A stretch of DNA of 64,000 bases from Streptomyces sp. NRRL F-6492 (lineage in GTDB: Bacteria; Actinomycetota; Actinomycetes; Streptomycetales; Streptomycetaceae). The translations under genes were made by a program, and so were the position numbers. Under the pieces are notes generated by a model, which was not told where the DNA came from, did no database searches, and saw nothing but the letters and a program-made list of their open reading frames with translations. Of the stretch, positions 1 to 7,358 are shown piece by piece; position 1 is the first letter of the stretch; each line of letters opens with the position of its first letter. Where the stretch lies: contig NZ_LGEG01000182.1 in the NCBI RefSeq assembly GCF_001280125.1, forward strand, positions 16,124-80,123, in the 5' to 3' direction.

Positions 1-30
1 CTCCGGAGATACGTCAGCGAGGAGATGTAG
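1..30 (+). CDS. 3' end of upstream gene (partial)
   Basis: The first 30 bases read in one open frame (LRRYVSEEM) ending in TAG at 28-30, three bases before the moeA-like start. Product cannot be identified from nine residues. In Streptomyces the gene before this moeA is often galU (UTP-glucose-1-phosphate uridylyltransferase), so that is the expectation from gene order only. The terminal codons include the GGAG that serves as ribosome binding site for the next gene. Confidence 0.4.
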   Translation, partial: LRRYVSEEM

Positions 31-33
31 GCC

Positions 34-1398
34 TTGAGCAGCAGCACGGCACCGTCGCCGTCCCACGACGACCACGACGAGGACCGGGAGGAGGGCGCGC
101 CCGACCCCTGCGCGGGCCCGGCCCGCGACCTGTGGACGGTCGACGAGCACCTGGCCGACGTCCTCGCGTCCGTGACCCCGCTCGAACCCATCGAGCTGCA
201 ACTCCTCGACGCCCAGGGCTGCGTCCTCGTCGAGGACGTGACGGTGCCGGCCGCGCTGCCCCCCTTCGACAACAGCTCCATGGACGGGTACGCGGTCCGG
301 GTCGCCGACGTCGCCGGGGCCACCGAGGAGTTCCCCGCCGTCCTCACGGTGATCGGCGACGTCGCGGCCGGCGCGGACGGCCTGCCCGAGGTCGGACCCG
401 GCCAGGCCGCCCGGATCATGACCGGCGCCCCGCTGCCGCCCGGCGCCGAGGCCGTCGTCCCCGTCGAGTGGACCGACGGCGGTACGGGCGGGGGCGCGGC
501 CACCGGCATGAGCGCCGCGAGCACCGCCCCCGAGGGCGCGGCCGGCGAGGTCCGGGTGCACCGCGCCGCCGAGGCCCGCGCCCATGTCCGCGCGCAGGGC
601 AGCGACGTGCGCGCGGGAGAGCTCGCCCTCGCCGCCGGCACCGTCCTCGGGCCGCCGCAGATCGGGCTCCTCGCCGCGATCGGGCGCGGCACGGTCCGGG
701 TGCGGCCCCGCCCCCGGGTCGTCGTCATCTCCACCGGCAGCGAGCTGGTCCAGCCGGGCGAGCCGCTGGGCCCGGGGCAGATCCACGACTCCAACAGCTT
801 CGCGCTGGCCGCCGCCGCCCGGGACGCCGGAGCCCTCGCCTACCGGGTGGGGGCCGTCGCCGACGACGCGGAGTCGCTGCGCTCCGCCATCGAGGACCAG
901 CTCATCCGGGCGGACCTGATCGTCACCACGGGCGGGGTGAGCGTCGGCGCGTACGACGTGGTGAAGGAGGCGCTGACCGCCGACGGCGAGGTCGACTTCC
1001 GCAAGCTGGCTATGCAGCCGGGCAAGCCGCAGGGCTTCGGCGCGATCGGCGCCGACCGGATCCCGCTGCTCGCCCTCCCGGGCAACCCGGTCTCCTCGTA
1101 CGTCTCCTTCGAGCTGTTCGTCCGCCCCGCGATCCGCGCCCTGAGGGGCGTGGAGGACCTGCACCGGCCCCGGGTGCGGGCGGTCCTGGACGCGGACGGC
1201 CCCCTGCGGTCCCCGGCGGGCCGCCGCCAGTTCCTGCGCGGGCTGTACGACCGGGAGACCGGCGCCGTCACCCCCGTGGGCGGTGCCGGCTCCCACCTGA
1301 TCGCGGCCCTCGCGCACGCGGACTGCCTGCTCGTGGTCCCGGAGGAGACGGAGGAGGTGGCTCCGGGCGCCGAGCTGGAAGTGGTCCTCCTCGGCTGA
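34..1398 (+). CDS. moeA: MoeA-like molybdopterin molybdotransferase / gephyrin-like protein (Glp)
   Basis: MoeA family protein of 454 residues; MoeA inserts molybdate into adenylated molybdopterin. Visible motifs are SSMDGYAVR (about 81-89), STGSE (233-237), [11 protein letters not shown] (298-308, the molybdopterin-binding loop) and LPGNPVSS (348-355), covering the whole family length. The start is TTG at 34 with GGAG about nine bases upstream; the first 30 residues are acidic and not conserved in type. It heads a tight run moeA-moaC-mog-rimJ-sepX. In Corynebacterium a MoeA homologue (Glp) is a division protein that binds FtsZ and a membrane receptor, GlpR; the GlpR/SepX homologue is encoded here at 3243-4316, so this protein may act in division as well as, or instead of, cofactor synthesis. 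The family call is secure, the moonlighting role is inference. Confidence 0.93.
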   Translation: MSSSTAPSPSHDDHDEDREEGAPDPCAGPARDLWTVDEHLADVLASVTPLEPIELQLLDAQGCVLVEDVTVPAALPPFDNSSMDGYAVRVADVAGATEEFPAVLTVIGDVAAGADGLPEVGPGQAARIMTGAPLPPGAEAVVPVEWTDGGTGGGAATGMSAASTAPEGAAGEVRVHRAAEARAHVRAQGSDVRAGELALAAGTVLGPPQIGLLAAIGRGTVRVRPRPRVVVISTGSELVQPGEPLGPGQIHDSNSFALAAAARDAGALAYRVGAVADDAESLRSAIEDQLIRADLIVTTGGVSVGAYDVVKEALTADGEVDFRKLAMQPGKPQGFGAIGADRIPLLALPGNPVSSYVSFELFVRPAIRALRGVEDLHRPRVRAVLDADGPLRSPAGRRQFLRGLYDRETGAVTPVGGAGSHLIAALAHADCLLVVPEETEEVAPGAELEVVLLG

Positions 1399-1457
1399 GG
1401 GGGCGAGTGTGGGGGTACGGTGTCTCGTCCCACACAGCGACCGGGAGTGTCACGGCC

Positions 1458-1943
1458 ATGAGCACGCAGCAAGGTCTCACCCACATCGACGAGGCGGGGG
1501 CGGCCCGCATGGTCGACGTCTCCGCGAAGGACGTCACGGCCCGCACGGCGCGTGCCAGCGGACGGGTCCTCGTCTCGCCGCGCGTGATCGAGCTGCTGCG
1601 CGGCGAGGGCGTCCCGAAGGGCGACGCCCTCGCGACCGCGCGGATCGCCGGGATCATGGGCGCGAAGAGGACCCCCGACCTCATCCCGCTCTGCCACCCG
1701 CTGGCCGTCTCGGGCGTGACGCTCGACCTGTCGGTCGCGGACGACGCGGTCGAGATCCTGGCGACCGTGAGGACCACGGACCGCACGGGCGTCGAGATGG
1801 AGGCCCTGACGGCGGTCTCGGTGGCGGCCCTGACGGTCGTCGACATGGTGAAGGCGGTCGACAAGGGCGCGGTCATCTCCGACGTGCGGGTGGAGGAGAA
1901 GACGGGCGGCAAGTCGGGCCGCTGGGCGCGGGGCGAGTCGTGA
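1458..1943 (+). CDS. moaC: Cyclic pyranopterin monophosphate synthase
   Basis: 161-residue MoaC, which with MoaA converts GTP to cyclic pyranopterin monophosphate, the first step of molybdenum cofactor synthesis. The sequence carries the MoaC signatures [20 protein letters not shown] and [20 protein letters not shown] followed by the lysine-containing AVDKGA segment, and has the normal family length. The start is the ATG at 1458, 59 bases after moeA. Its stop overlaps the GTG start of mog by four bases (GTGA at 1940-1943), so the two are translationally coupled. No moaA, moaD or moaE is present in the window. Confidence 0.95.
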   Translation: MSTQQGLTHIDEAGAARMVDVSAKDVTARTARASGRVLVSPRVIELLRGEGVPKGDALATARIAGIMGAKRTPDLIPLCHPLAVSGVTLDLSVADDAVEILATVRTTDRTGVEMEALTAVSVAALTVVDMVKAVDKGAVISDVRVEEKTGGKSGRWARGES

Positions 1944-2497
1944 CGGGCGCCGGCCGGGCGGCGGGGACGCCCGGGCACCCGGAGCCCGCCGCACCGGGGG
2001 AGACCCCGGCGGACGTCTACTCGGCCCTGGTCGTCACCGCCTCCAACCGGGCGTCGGCCGGGGTGTACGAGGACCGGGGCGGTCCGCTGATCGCCGAGGC
2101 CCTGGCCGCGCTGCGGTTCGCGGTCGAGGGGCCGCAGGTCGTCCCGGACGGCGAGCCCGTCGAGGCGGCGCTGCGGGCGGCCGTGGACGCCGGGTACGAC
2201 CTGGTCGTCACCACCGGCGGCACGGGCGTCTCGCCCACCGACCTGACCCCCGAGGTGACCCGCCGGGTCCTGGAGCGGGAGATCCCGGGCATCCCGGAGG
2301 CCATCCGCGCGTACGGCCGGGAGAAGGTGCCGACGGCGGCGCTCTCCCGGGGCCTCGCCGGGGTCGCGGGCCGCACCCTGATCGTGAACCTGCCCGGCTC
2401 GACCGGCGGGGTGCGGGACGGCCTGGCCGTCCTGGAGCCGCTCCTGAGGCACGCCGTCGACCAGATCCGCGGCGGCGACCATCCGAGACCGTCGTGA
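1940..2497 (+). CDS. mog: Molybdopterin adenylyltransferase (Mog/MoaB)
   Basis: 185-residue MoaB/Mog protein, which adenylates molybdopterin before MoeA inserts molybdate. The MPT-binding fold is shown by [13 protein letters not shown] near residue 30, the [15 protein letters not shown] loop around 90-105 and VNLPGSTGG near 150. The start is GTG at 1940, inside the moaC stop (GTGA); a leader of about 25 residues rich in Gly, Pro and Ala precedes the domain. The stop at 2497 overlaps the next GTG (2494), continuing the coupling into the acetyltransferase. Confidence 0.93.
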   Translation: MTGAGRAAGTPGHPEPAAPGETPADVYSALVVTASNRASAGVYEDRGGPLIAEALAALRFAVEGPQVVPDGEPVEAALRAAVDAGYDLVVTTGGTGVSPTDLTPEVTRRVLEREIPGIPEAIRAYGREKVPTAALSRGLAGVAGRTLIVNLPGSTGGVRDGLAVLEPLLRHAVDQIRGGDHPRPS

Positions 2498-3105
2498 TCC
2501 CGTCCTGGCCCGCGGTCCTCGTCGACGGCGACGTCGTCCTGCGGCCGATAAGGATGCGGGACCACGCGGCCTGGCGCGAGGTGAACCGGCGCAACCGCGA
2601 GTGGCTGCGCCCGTGGGAGGCGACGGTCCCGCCGACGTCCCCGGGCGGCCCGGTCGCCCAGCGCCCCACGTACCGTCAGATGGTGCGCCACCTGCGGTCG
2701 GAGGCGAACGCGGGCCGGATGCTGCCGTTCGTGATCGAGTACCAGGGTCGGCTCGTCGGTCAGTTGACGGTGGCCGGGATCACCTGGGGCTCGATGTGCT
2801 CGGGGCACGTGGGGTACTGGGTGGACAGCGCGGTGGCCGGGCGCGGGGTGATGCCGACGGCGGTCGCGCTCGCCGTCGACCACTGCTTCCGCACGGTCGG
2901 CCTGCACCGCGTCGAGGTGTGCATCCGCCCGGAGAACGGGCCCTCGCGCCGGGTCGTGGAGAAGCTGGGCTTCCGCGAGGAGGGGCTGCGGCCGCGCTAT
3001 CTCCACATCGACGGGGCGTGGCGGGACCATCTGGTGTTCGCGCTCACGGCGGAAGAGGTGCCGGAAGGGCTTTTCCGACGCTGGCGCCAGACGAGAATGA
3101 AATAA
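2494..3105 (+). CDS. rimJ: RimJ/RimL-type GNAT N-acetyltransferase
   Basis: 203-residue GNAT acetyltransferase of the ribosomal-protein alanine acetyltransferase type, using acetyl-CoA to modify N-terminal amino groups. It shows the strand LRPIRMRDHAAWREV near the N-terminus, GHVGYWVDSAVAGRGVMPTA (the acetyl-CoA loop) around 107-126, and RPENGPSRRVVEKLGFREEG around 147-167. GTG at 2494 overlaps the mog stop. It is the last gene of the coupled molybdopterin run; a weak inverted repeat with CTGAAC/GTTCAG arms and an A-rich loop follows it at about 3140-3165. The true substrate cannot be told from sequence. Confidence 0.85.
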   Translation: MIPSWPAVLVDGDVVLRPIRMRDHAAWREVNRRNREWLRPWEATVPPTSPGGPVAQRPTYRQMVRHLRSEANAGRMLPFVIEYQGRLVGQLTVAGITWGSMCSGHVGYWVDSAVAGRGVMPTAVALAVDHCFRTVGLHRVEVCIRPENGPSRRVVEKLGFREEGLRPRYLHIDGAWRDHLVFALTAEEVPEGLFRRWRQTRMK

Positions 3106-3195
3106 GTGTTCGAATTCGATCGGTAGTTGACGGCCAATCGATCTGAACAATCACAAAAAAGTTCAGTGATATCAGCCAGATCGTGCGACACACCG

Positions 3196-3207
3196 GGCCA
3201 ATTGGCC
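3196..3207. promoter_or_regulatory. Palindrome in the sepX upstream region
   Basis: GGCCAATTGGCC is a perfect 12-bp palindrome 36 bases upstream of the sepX start, within an unusually A/T-rich 120-bp spacer. A related half (GGCCAATC) lies about 65 bases further upstream. This spacer is the only place in the moeA-sepX run where a separate promoter for sepX can sit. No regulator is assigned. Confidence 0.3.
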
Positions 3208-3242
3208 TATGCCCTCCCGCGAACCCCTCTACCGTGTGAAGC

Positions 3243-4316
3243 GTGAGCAGCAGCGGCCTCATCTACGCAGTCATCGTCGGGGCCTGGGCCGCCTACTTGG
3301 TACCGATGTGGCTCCGCAGGCAGGACGAGCTGAACGAAGCCCGTCCGACGGAACGCTTCAGCACCGCCATCCGGCTGCTTTCCGGACGGGCGGGCATGGA
3401 ACGCCGTTACGCCAAGGAGCTCAAGGAGCGGGACCGTACGGCACAGGGCCCGACGCCCGACGTGGACCCGGACGCGGCGACCGAGCACCTCAGCTCGGTC
3501 GACGTCCGGGCCTTCTCCGCGCCCGCGGCCAGGACGGAGGCGCGCCTGGAACTCCCGGACCGCGACCGCGACCGCGACCGTACGCAGGACCGCGCGCCGG
3601 ACCACGAACCGGACCGCGAACCGGAACCCGCGTCCGCCCCGGCCCGCCCCGCCCCGGGCGCCGCCGAGCGCGCCCGCCGCGGCAAGGCACTCGCCCGCCG
3701 CCGCCGCACCACGATCGTCCTCTTCCTGGCCTTCACGCTCGGCGCGGTCGTCGCGGCCGTCGGCGGCGTCCCCTTCCTGTGGGCGCCGGCCGTCCCCGCC
3801 CTGCTCCTCAGCGCGTACATCGTCCACCTGCGGGTCCAGGAACGGCGCCGCTTCGTGTACGTGATGGACCGGCGCCGCGCCGAGGCGGCGGCCGCCCGGC
3901 TGCGCGAGAGCCGCCGTCCCGCCCCGACGCCCGAACCGGAGGCCGACCAGGCGCCCGCGACGGCCCCGGCGGTCTCCCCGCAGGAGGCGGACCGGCGCGC
4001 CCTGGTCGAACAGACCGATCACGCCGAATGGGTGGACCAGCAGCGCGAGCGCCGCCCGGCCCGGGGCGACAGCTGGGACCCGGTCCCGGTCCCGCTCCCC
4101 ACCTACGTCACCGCCCCGGTCGCCCCGCGCGCGTCGAGCGGCGTCGACGTCACGGACCCGGAGACCTGGAGCGCGGCCCGCTCCTCCACGGCGGCCGACC
4201 CGGCCCCCGCCCCGGCCCCCCGCCGCCGCCCCGCCGCCCCGACCCGCGACCACGGCCGCACCCCGCTCTTCGACCAGTACGCGGACGACGACCGCCCCCG
4301 GGCCGCCAACGAGTGA
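3243..4316 (+). CDS. sepX: SepX / GlpR-type septal membrane protein
   Basis: 357-residue actinobacterial membrane protein. A first transmembrane segment lies at residues 4-20 (GLIYAVIVGAWAAYLVPMW), followed by a conserved RRQDELNEARPTERFSTAIR stretch, a long Asp/Arg/Pro-rich linker, a hydrophobic pair at about 155-200, and a disordered C-terminal tail. This layout matches SepX, a Streptomyces division and sporulation protein, and Corynebacterium GlpR, the membrane receptor of the gephyrin-like protein Glp. GTG at 3243 begins directly with the membrane segment. A MoeA/Glp homologue is five genes upstream, the neighbourhood expected for a Glp-GlpR pair. Family call strong, division role from homology. 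Confidence 0.85.
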   Translation: MSSSGLIYAVIVGAWAAYLVPMWLRRQDELNEARPTERFSTAIRLLSGRAGMERRYAKELKERDRTAQGPTPDVDPDAATEHLSSVDVRAFSAPAARTEARLELPDRDRDRDRTQDRAPDHEPDREPEPASAPARPAPGAAERARRGKALARRRRTTIVLFLAFTLGAVVAAVGGVPFLWAPAVPALLLSAYIVHLRVQERRRFVYVMDRRRAEAAAARLRESRRPAPTPEPEADQAPATAPAVSPQEADRRALVEQTDHAEWVDQQRERRPARGDSWDPVPVPLPTYVTAPVAPRASSGVDVTDPETWSAARSSTAADPAPAPAPRRRPAAPTRDHGRTPLFDQYADDDRPRAANE

Positions 4317-4633
4317 CCCCGGCGGGCGGACCTCCCCGGGCTCCGCCCGCGGTCGCCCTGTCCGGCGACGAGGACGCGGCGGTCCTGGAGTCCGCCCTGC
4401 ACGCCGTCTGCACGGCGGGCACGCGCTACGCGCTCCCCCTCCCGCCGGTGAAGCCGCTCGCCGACGCGGCGGACCGCTTCGAGCGCCCGCTCCTCCGGGT
4501 GGTCCCACCAGCCGCTCACCGGGCCGCCGCCGTGTTCGTCGCGCGGCGAGGGCGCCCGGGGCCGGGCGGCCCCCGACCCCCTCGGCTGACCTGCGGCGGA
4601 AGCGATTTTTGTTCTCGTCGGTCGGAGTGCTAA
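4313..4633 (+). CDS. Possible 106-residue hypothetical protein
   Basis: An open frame starts with GTG at 4313, overlapping the sepX stop by four bases (GTGA), and ends in TAA at 4633, 17 bases before the tRNA. The middle part (residues about 15-65, containing EDAAVLESALHAVCTAGTR) looks protein-like and codon positions stay G/C-biased; the last third is Arg/Pro/Gly-rich and less convincing. The stretch 4317-4650 otherwise contains no gene. No family recognised; the coupled start is the main support. Confidence 0.4.
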   Translation: MTPAGGPPRAPPAVALSGDEDAAVLESALHAVCTAGTRYALPLPPVKPLADAADRFERPLLRVVPPAAHRAAAVFVARRGRPGPGGPRPPRLTCGGSDFCSRRSEC

Positions 4634-4650
4634 TGTTTCACACGTCGCAA

Positions 4651-4724
4651 GGGCCTGTGGCGCAGTCTGGTAGCGCACCTCGTTCGCATCGAGGGGGTCT
4701 GGGGTTCAAATCCCCACAGGTCCA
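4651..4724 (+). tRNA. tRNA-Ala (anticodon CGC)
   Basis: A 74-base cloverleaf. Acceptor stem GGGCCTG pairs with CAGGTCC and contains the G3:U70 wobble that specifies alanine. The D-stem is GCGC/GCGC, the anticodon stem CCTCG/CGAGG at 4678-4682 and 4690-4694, the loop TTCGCAT has anticodon CGC at 4685-4687, and the T-arm contains GGTTCAAAT. The discriminator is A at 4724 and the CCA end is not encoded. Confidence 0.95.
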
Positions 4725-4733
4725 CAGACGACG

Positions 4734-4769
4734 GGAATCCCGTCCGATCGGAAGATCGGGCGGGATTCC
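4734..4769 (+). terminator. Terminator after tRNA-Ala
   Basis: A 16-bp stem (4734-4749 with 4754-4769, one G-T pair) with GGAA loop, followed by TGCTTTTCC. It begins ten bases after the tRNA. Confidence 0.85.
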
Positions 4770-4817
4770 TGCTTTTCCGGCGAGGCGGCACGGTGCCGCG
4801 CACCGGCCCGGGGCACC

Positions 4818-5045
4818 ATGCGGAGCGTGACCCACAGCTCGAAGAACCGGTGGAACGAGCTCGCGCTGTTCCTGGTGGTGACGGGTGTCAGCGTCTTCGC
4901 TCTGTCCTCGCTGGTGGCGTTCCTGATCGACGATCAGGGGGTGAGCGTCGACGGGGTCCTCGTCGTCCTCCCCAGCGTCCTCATCGGACTCGGCACCGCC
5001 CGGGCCTACCGTCGCCGCCGCACCGCCGGCGAGGGCGGCGGCTGA
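4818..5045 (+). CDS. Small two-pass membrane protein
   Basis: 75-residue protein with two hydrophobic segments, residues about 15-37 (LALFLVVTGVSVFALSSLVA) and 44-60 (DGVLVVLPSVLIGLGTA), ending in an Arg-rich tail AYRRRRTAGEGGG. The start is taken as ATG 4818; GTG at 4830 in the same frame is possible but its GGAG is too close. It lies alone between the tRNA terminator and a reverse-strand acetyltransferase. No family recognised; topology suggests both ends are cytoplasmic. Confidence 0.6.
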   Translation: MRSVTHSSKNRWNELALFLVVTGVSVFALSSLVAFLIDDQGVSVDGVLVVLPSVLIGLGTARAYRRRRTAGEGGG

Positions 5046-5071
5046 CGGGCCCCGGTGCGGGTGCCGGCGCG

Positions 5072-5560
5072 TCAGGCCAGGGGCTTCGCGTAGCAGCGGC
5101 TCTCCGGGTGGTTCCGGTAGTGGCCGAACTTGGTGCACGGGGCGTAGCCGCTGGAGGCGTAGAGGGCGATGGCCTCCGGCTGGGCGGTGCCCGTCTCCAG
5201 GACCATGCGGGTGCGGCCGGCGGCGCGGGCGTCGGCTTCGAGGGCCGCCAGGATGCGGCGGGCCAGGCCCAGGCCGCGGGCCTCGGGGACCACGTACATG
5301 CGCTTCAGCTCGGCGTCGCCGTCCGCGTACCCCTGGTCGTTCGCGTCCTGGGTGCGCCAGCCGCCGGTGGCGAGGGGCTGCCCCTCGGGGTGGTAGGCGA
5401 GCAGGTAGAGACCGCGGGGCGGGACGAACATCCCGGCGTCCAGCGGTGTGACGTCGCCCTCGTCGCCGTAGCGGACGGCGTACTCCGCCTGGACCGCGTC
5501 GTTGAGTTTGACGGCGTCGGGGTGGTCATAGGGGGTGGGACGGATGTTCATGCGTTTCAT
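5072..5560 (-). CDS. GNAT family N-acetyltransferase
   Basis: 162-residue GNAT protein. The acetyl-CoA-binding signature ELKRMYVVPEARGLGLARRI lies at about 84-103 and a typical motif B, IALYASSGYAPC, near 131-142. The start is the ATG at 5560. It is divergent from exonuclease III, with a 41-bp shared spacer, so both promoters overlap. The fold and chemistry are clear; the acceptor substrate is unknown. Confidence 0.85.
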   Translation of the reverse strand: MKRMNIRPTPYDHPDAVKLNDAVQAEYAVRYGDEGDVTPLDAGMFVPPRGLYLLAYHPEGQPLATGGWRTQDANDQGYADGDAELKRMYVVPEARGLGLARRILAALEADARAAGRTRMVLETGTAQPEAIALYASSGYAPCTKFGHYRNHPESRCYAKPLA

Positions 5561-5601
5561 CGTACGTGCGTGCGGATGACGGGTGTCGGTATTCTCCCGG
5601 G

Positions 5602-6405
5602 ATGCTCACTGTCACGTCCGTGAATGTCAATGGTCTCCGTGCAGCCGCCAAGAAGGGCTTCGTCGAGTGGCTGGCCGGGACCTCCGCCGACGTCCTCTGC
5701 CTCCAGGAGGTGCGCGCCGAGGAGGCCCAGCTGCCCCCGGAGGTGCGGGCGCCCGAGGGCTGGTTCGCCGTGCACGCCCCCGCCGTCGCCAAGGGGCGCG
5801 CCGGCGTCTCCCTCTACACCCGGCGCGAGCCCGACGCGGTGCGGGTCGGCTTCGGGTGCGCCGAGTTCGCCACCGGCGGCCGGTACGTCGAGGCCGACCT
5901 GCCCGGCGTGACCGTCGCCAGCCTCTACCTGCCCTCCGGCGAGGTCGGCACCGAGCGCCAGGACGAGAAGTACCGCTTCATGGACGCGTTCCTGCCGTAC
6001 CTGAAGGAGCTCCGGATCCGGGCCGCCGCCGACGGGCGCGAGGTCGTCGTCTGCGGCGACTGGAACATCGCCCACCGCCGGGCCGACCTGAAGAACTGGA
6101 AGCTCAACCAGAAGAAGGCCGGCTTCCTGCCCGACGAGCGGGAGTGGCTGAGCCGGGTCCTCGCCGGGGAGGACGGCGGGTACGTGGACGTCGTGCGCGA
6201 GCTCCACCCCGACCAGGAGGGGCCCTACTCCTGGTGGTCCTACCGCGGGCGCGCCTTCGACAACGACAGCGGCTGGCGCATCGACTACCAGATCGCCACG
6301 CCGGGGATCGCAGCCAAGGCCGTGAAGGCGTACGTCGAGCGGGCCGCCACCCACGACGAGCGGTGGAGCGACCACGCGCCCGTCACCGCCGTCTACGACC
6401 TGTAG
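5602..6405 (+). CDS. xthA: Exodeoxyribonuclease III
   Basis: 267-residue exonuclease III / AP endonuclease of the endonuclease-exonuclease-phosphatase fold, acting in base-excision repair. Catalytic motifs are present in order: VNVNGLRAA at the N-terminus, LQEVRAEE (metal-binding Glu), CGDWNIAHRRADL (GDxN), and WSDHAPVTAVYD at the C-terminus (catalytic Asp-His). ATG at 5602 gives the standard family start (MLTVTSVNVNG); a longer frame exists but adds residues not conserved in the family. The stop is 12 bases from the convergent MerR gene. Confidence 0.95.
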   Translation: MLTVTSVNVNGLRAAAKKGFVEWLAGTSADVLCLQEVRAEEAQLPPEVRAPEGWFAVHAPAVAKGRAGVSLYTRREPDAVRVGFGCAEFATGGRYVEADLPGVTVASLYLPSGEVGTERQDEKYRFMDAFLPYLKELRIRAAADGREVVVCGDWNIAHRRADLKNWKLNQKKAGFLPDEREWLSRVLAGEDGGYVDVVRELHPDQEGPYSWWSYRGRAFDNDSGWRIDYQIATPGIAAKAVKAYVERAATHDERWSDHAPVTAVYDL

Positions 6406-6417
6406 GACCCGGCCCCC

Positions 6418-7227
6418 TCAGGGGCTGTCGCGCAGGCGGCGGTCCAGGGCCATCGACAGCTCCGCCTCCACCACGCTCTTCGCGAGCGGGCGCAGCCGCC
6501 ACAGGTCCTCCTCGGCCGCGTGGGCGCGGAGCAGGTCGGTGAAGAGCTCCGCGAGCGCGTCCGCGTGCTCGCGGACGCGGGCGCCCGCCTTCAGGACCTC
6601 CGCGAGCGGCACGCCCTCGCGGACGAGCGCGGCGGAGACGTCGAGCAGCCGGCGGCTGATGTGGACGATCTCCTCGCCGTCGGTGACGAGGTAGCCGAGG
6701 TCGAGGGCGGCGGCCAGGTTCTCGGGCGTGACCTCGCCCGCGAAGTGGTCGGCCAGCTCCTCGGGGGTGAGGCGGACCGGCTCCTCCTCGCTGGGGACGT
6801 CTATGGCGAGGACCTCGCGGACGTTCCGGCCGCTCTCGAAGGCGGTGGTGAGGTCGGCGATGCCGTTGAGGGTGTGGCCGCGCTCCAGGAGGGCGGCGAT
6901 GGTCCGCAGCCGGGCCAGGTGCTGCTCGTCGTACCAGGCGATCCGGCCCTCGCGGCGGGGCGGCGGGATCAGCCCGCGCTCGCGGTAGAAGCGCAGGGTG
7001 CGCACGGTGATGCCGGCGGCGGCCGCCAGCTCCTCCACGCGGTACTCGCGGAGGCCTTCCGGGGCGGGGGCGGTGGCGTGCGTGCCCGGTGCGCCCGCCG
7101 GTCCGCTCGTGCCCGCTCCCGTACCCGCCGCGTCGTCCGTACCCGCGCCCGTCACGTCGCCGCTCGCCCCCGTATCCGCGCCCGTCGCGCCGCCCGCGCC
7201 CGTCCCGGGACTCGATCCTTCTGCCAC
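6418..7227 (-). CDS. MerR family transcriptional regulator
   Basis: 269-residue MerR-type regulator. After a low-complexity Gly/Ala/Thr-rich leader of about 58 residues comes the winged helix (YRVEELAAAAGITVRTLRFY, about 62-81) with the characteristic RERGLIPPPRREGR, then a dimerisation helix and a C-terminal domain of about 130 residues without obvious metal-binding cysteines. It is divergent from the monooxygenase operon and most likely controls it through the inverted repeats at 7246-7256 and 7276-7289. The true start may be later than the ATG at 7227, because the leader is not family-like. Confidence 0.85.
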   Translation of the reverse strand: MAEGSSPGTGAGGATGADTGASGDVTGAGTDDAAGTGAGTSGPAGAPGTHATAPAPEGLREYRVEELAAAAGITVRTLRFYRERGLIPPPRREGRIAWYDEQHLARLRTIAALLERGHTLNGIADLTTAFESGRNVREVLAIDVPSEEEPVRLTPEELADHFAGEVTPENLAAALDLGYLVTDGEEIVHISRRLLDVSAALVREGVPLAEVLKAGARVREHADALAELFTDLLRAHAAEEDLWRLRPLAKSVVEAELSMALDRRLRDSP

Positions 7228-7245
7228 GCCCGCCAGCCTATGTTG

Positions 7246-7289
7246 TACCGCCGGTAACTTTCCCTCGTCGTACCCCTACCGCTCGGTAG
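7246..7289. promoter_or_regulatory. Two TACCG inverted repeats in the divergent promoter
   Basis: TACCG-C-CGGTA (7246-7256) and CTACCG-CT-CGGTAG (7276-7289) are two perfect inverted repeats that share the TACCG half-site, with centres about 31 bp apart. They fill the spacer between the MerR gene and the monooxygenase operon and are good operator candidates for that regulator. Confidence 0.5.
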
Positions 7290-7358
7290 GGAGCTGCTCT
7301 ACAGTCCCCACCATGCCAGTGATTGCTGGCGGAATCAGCCGGGCGCACGGGAGGCGGC

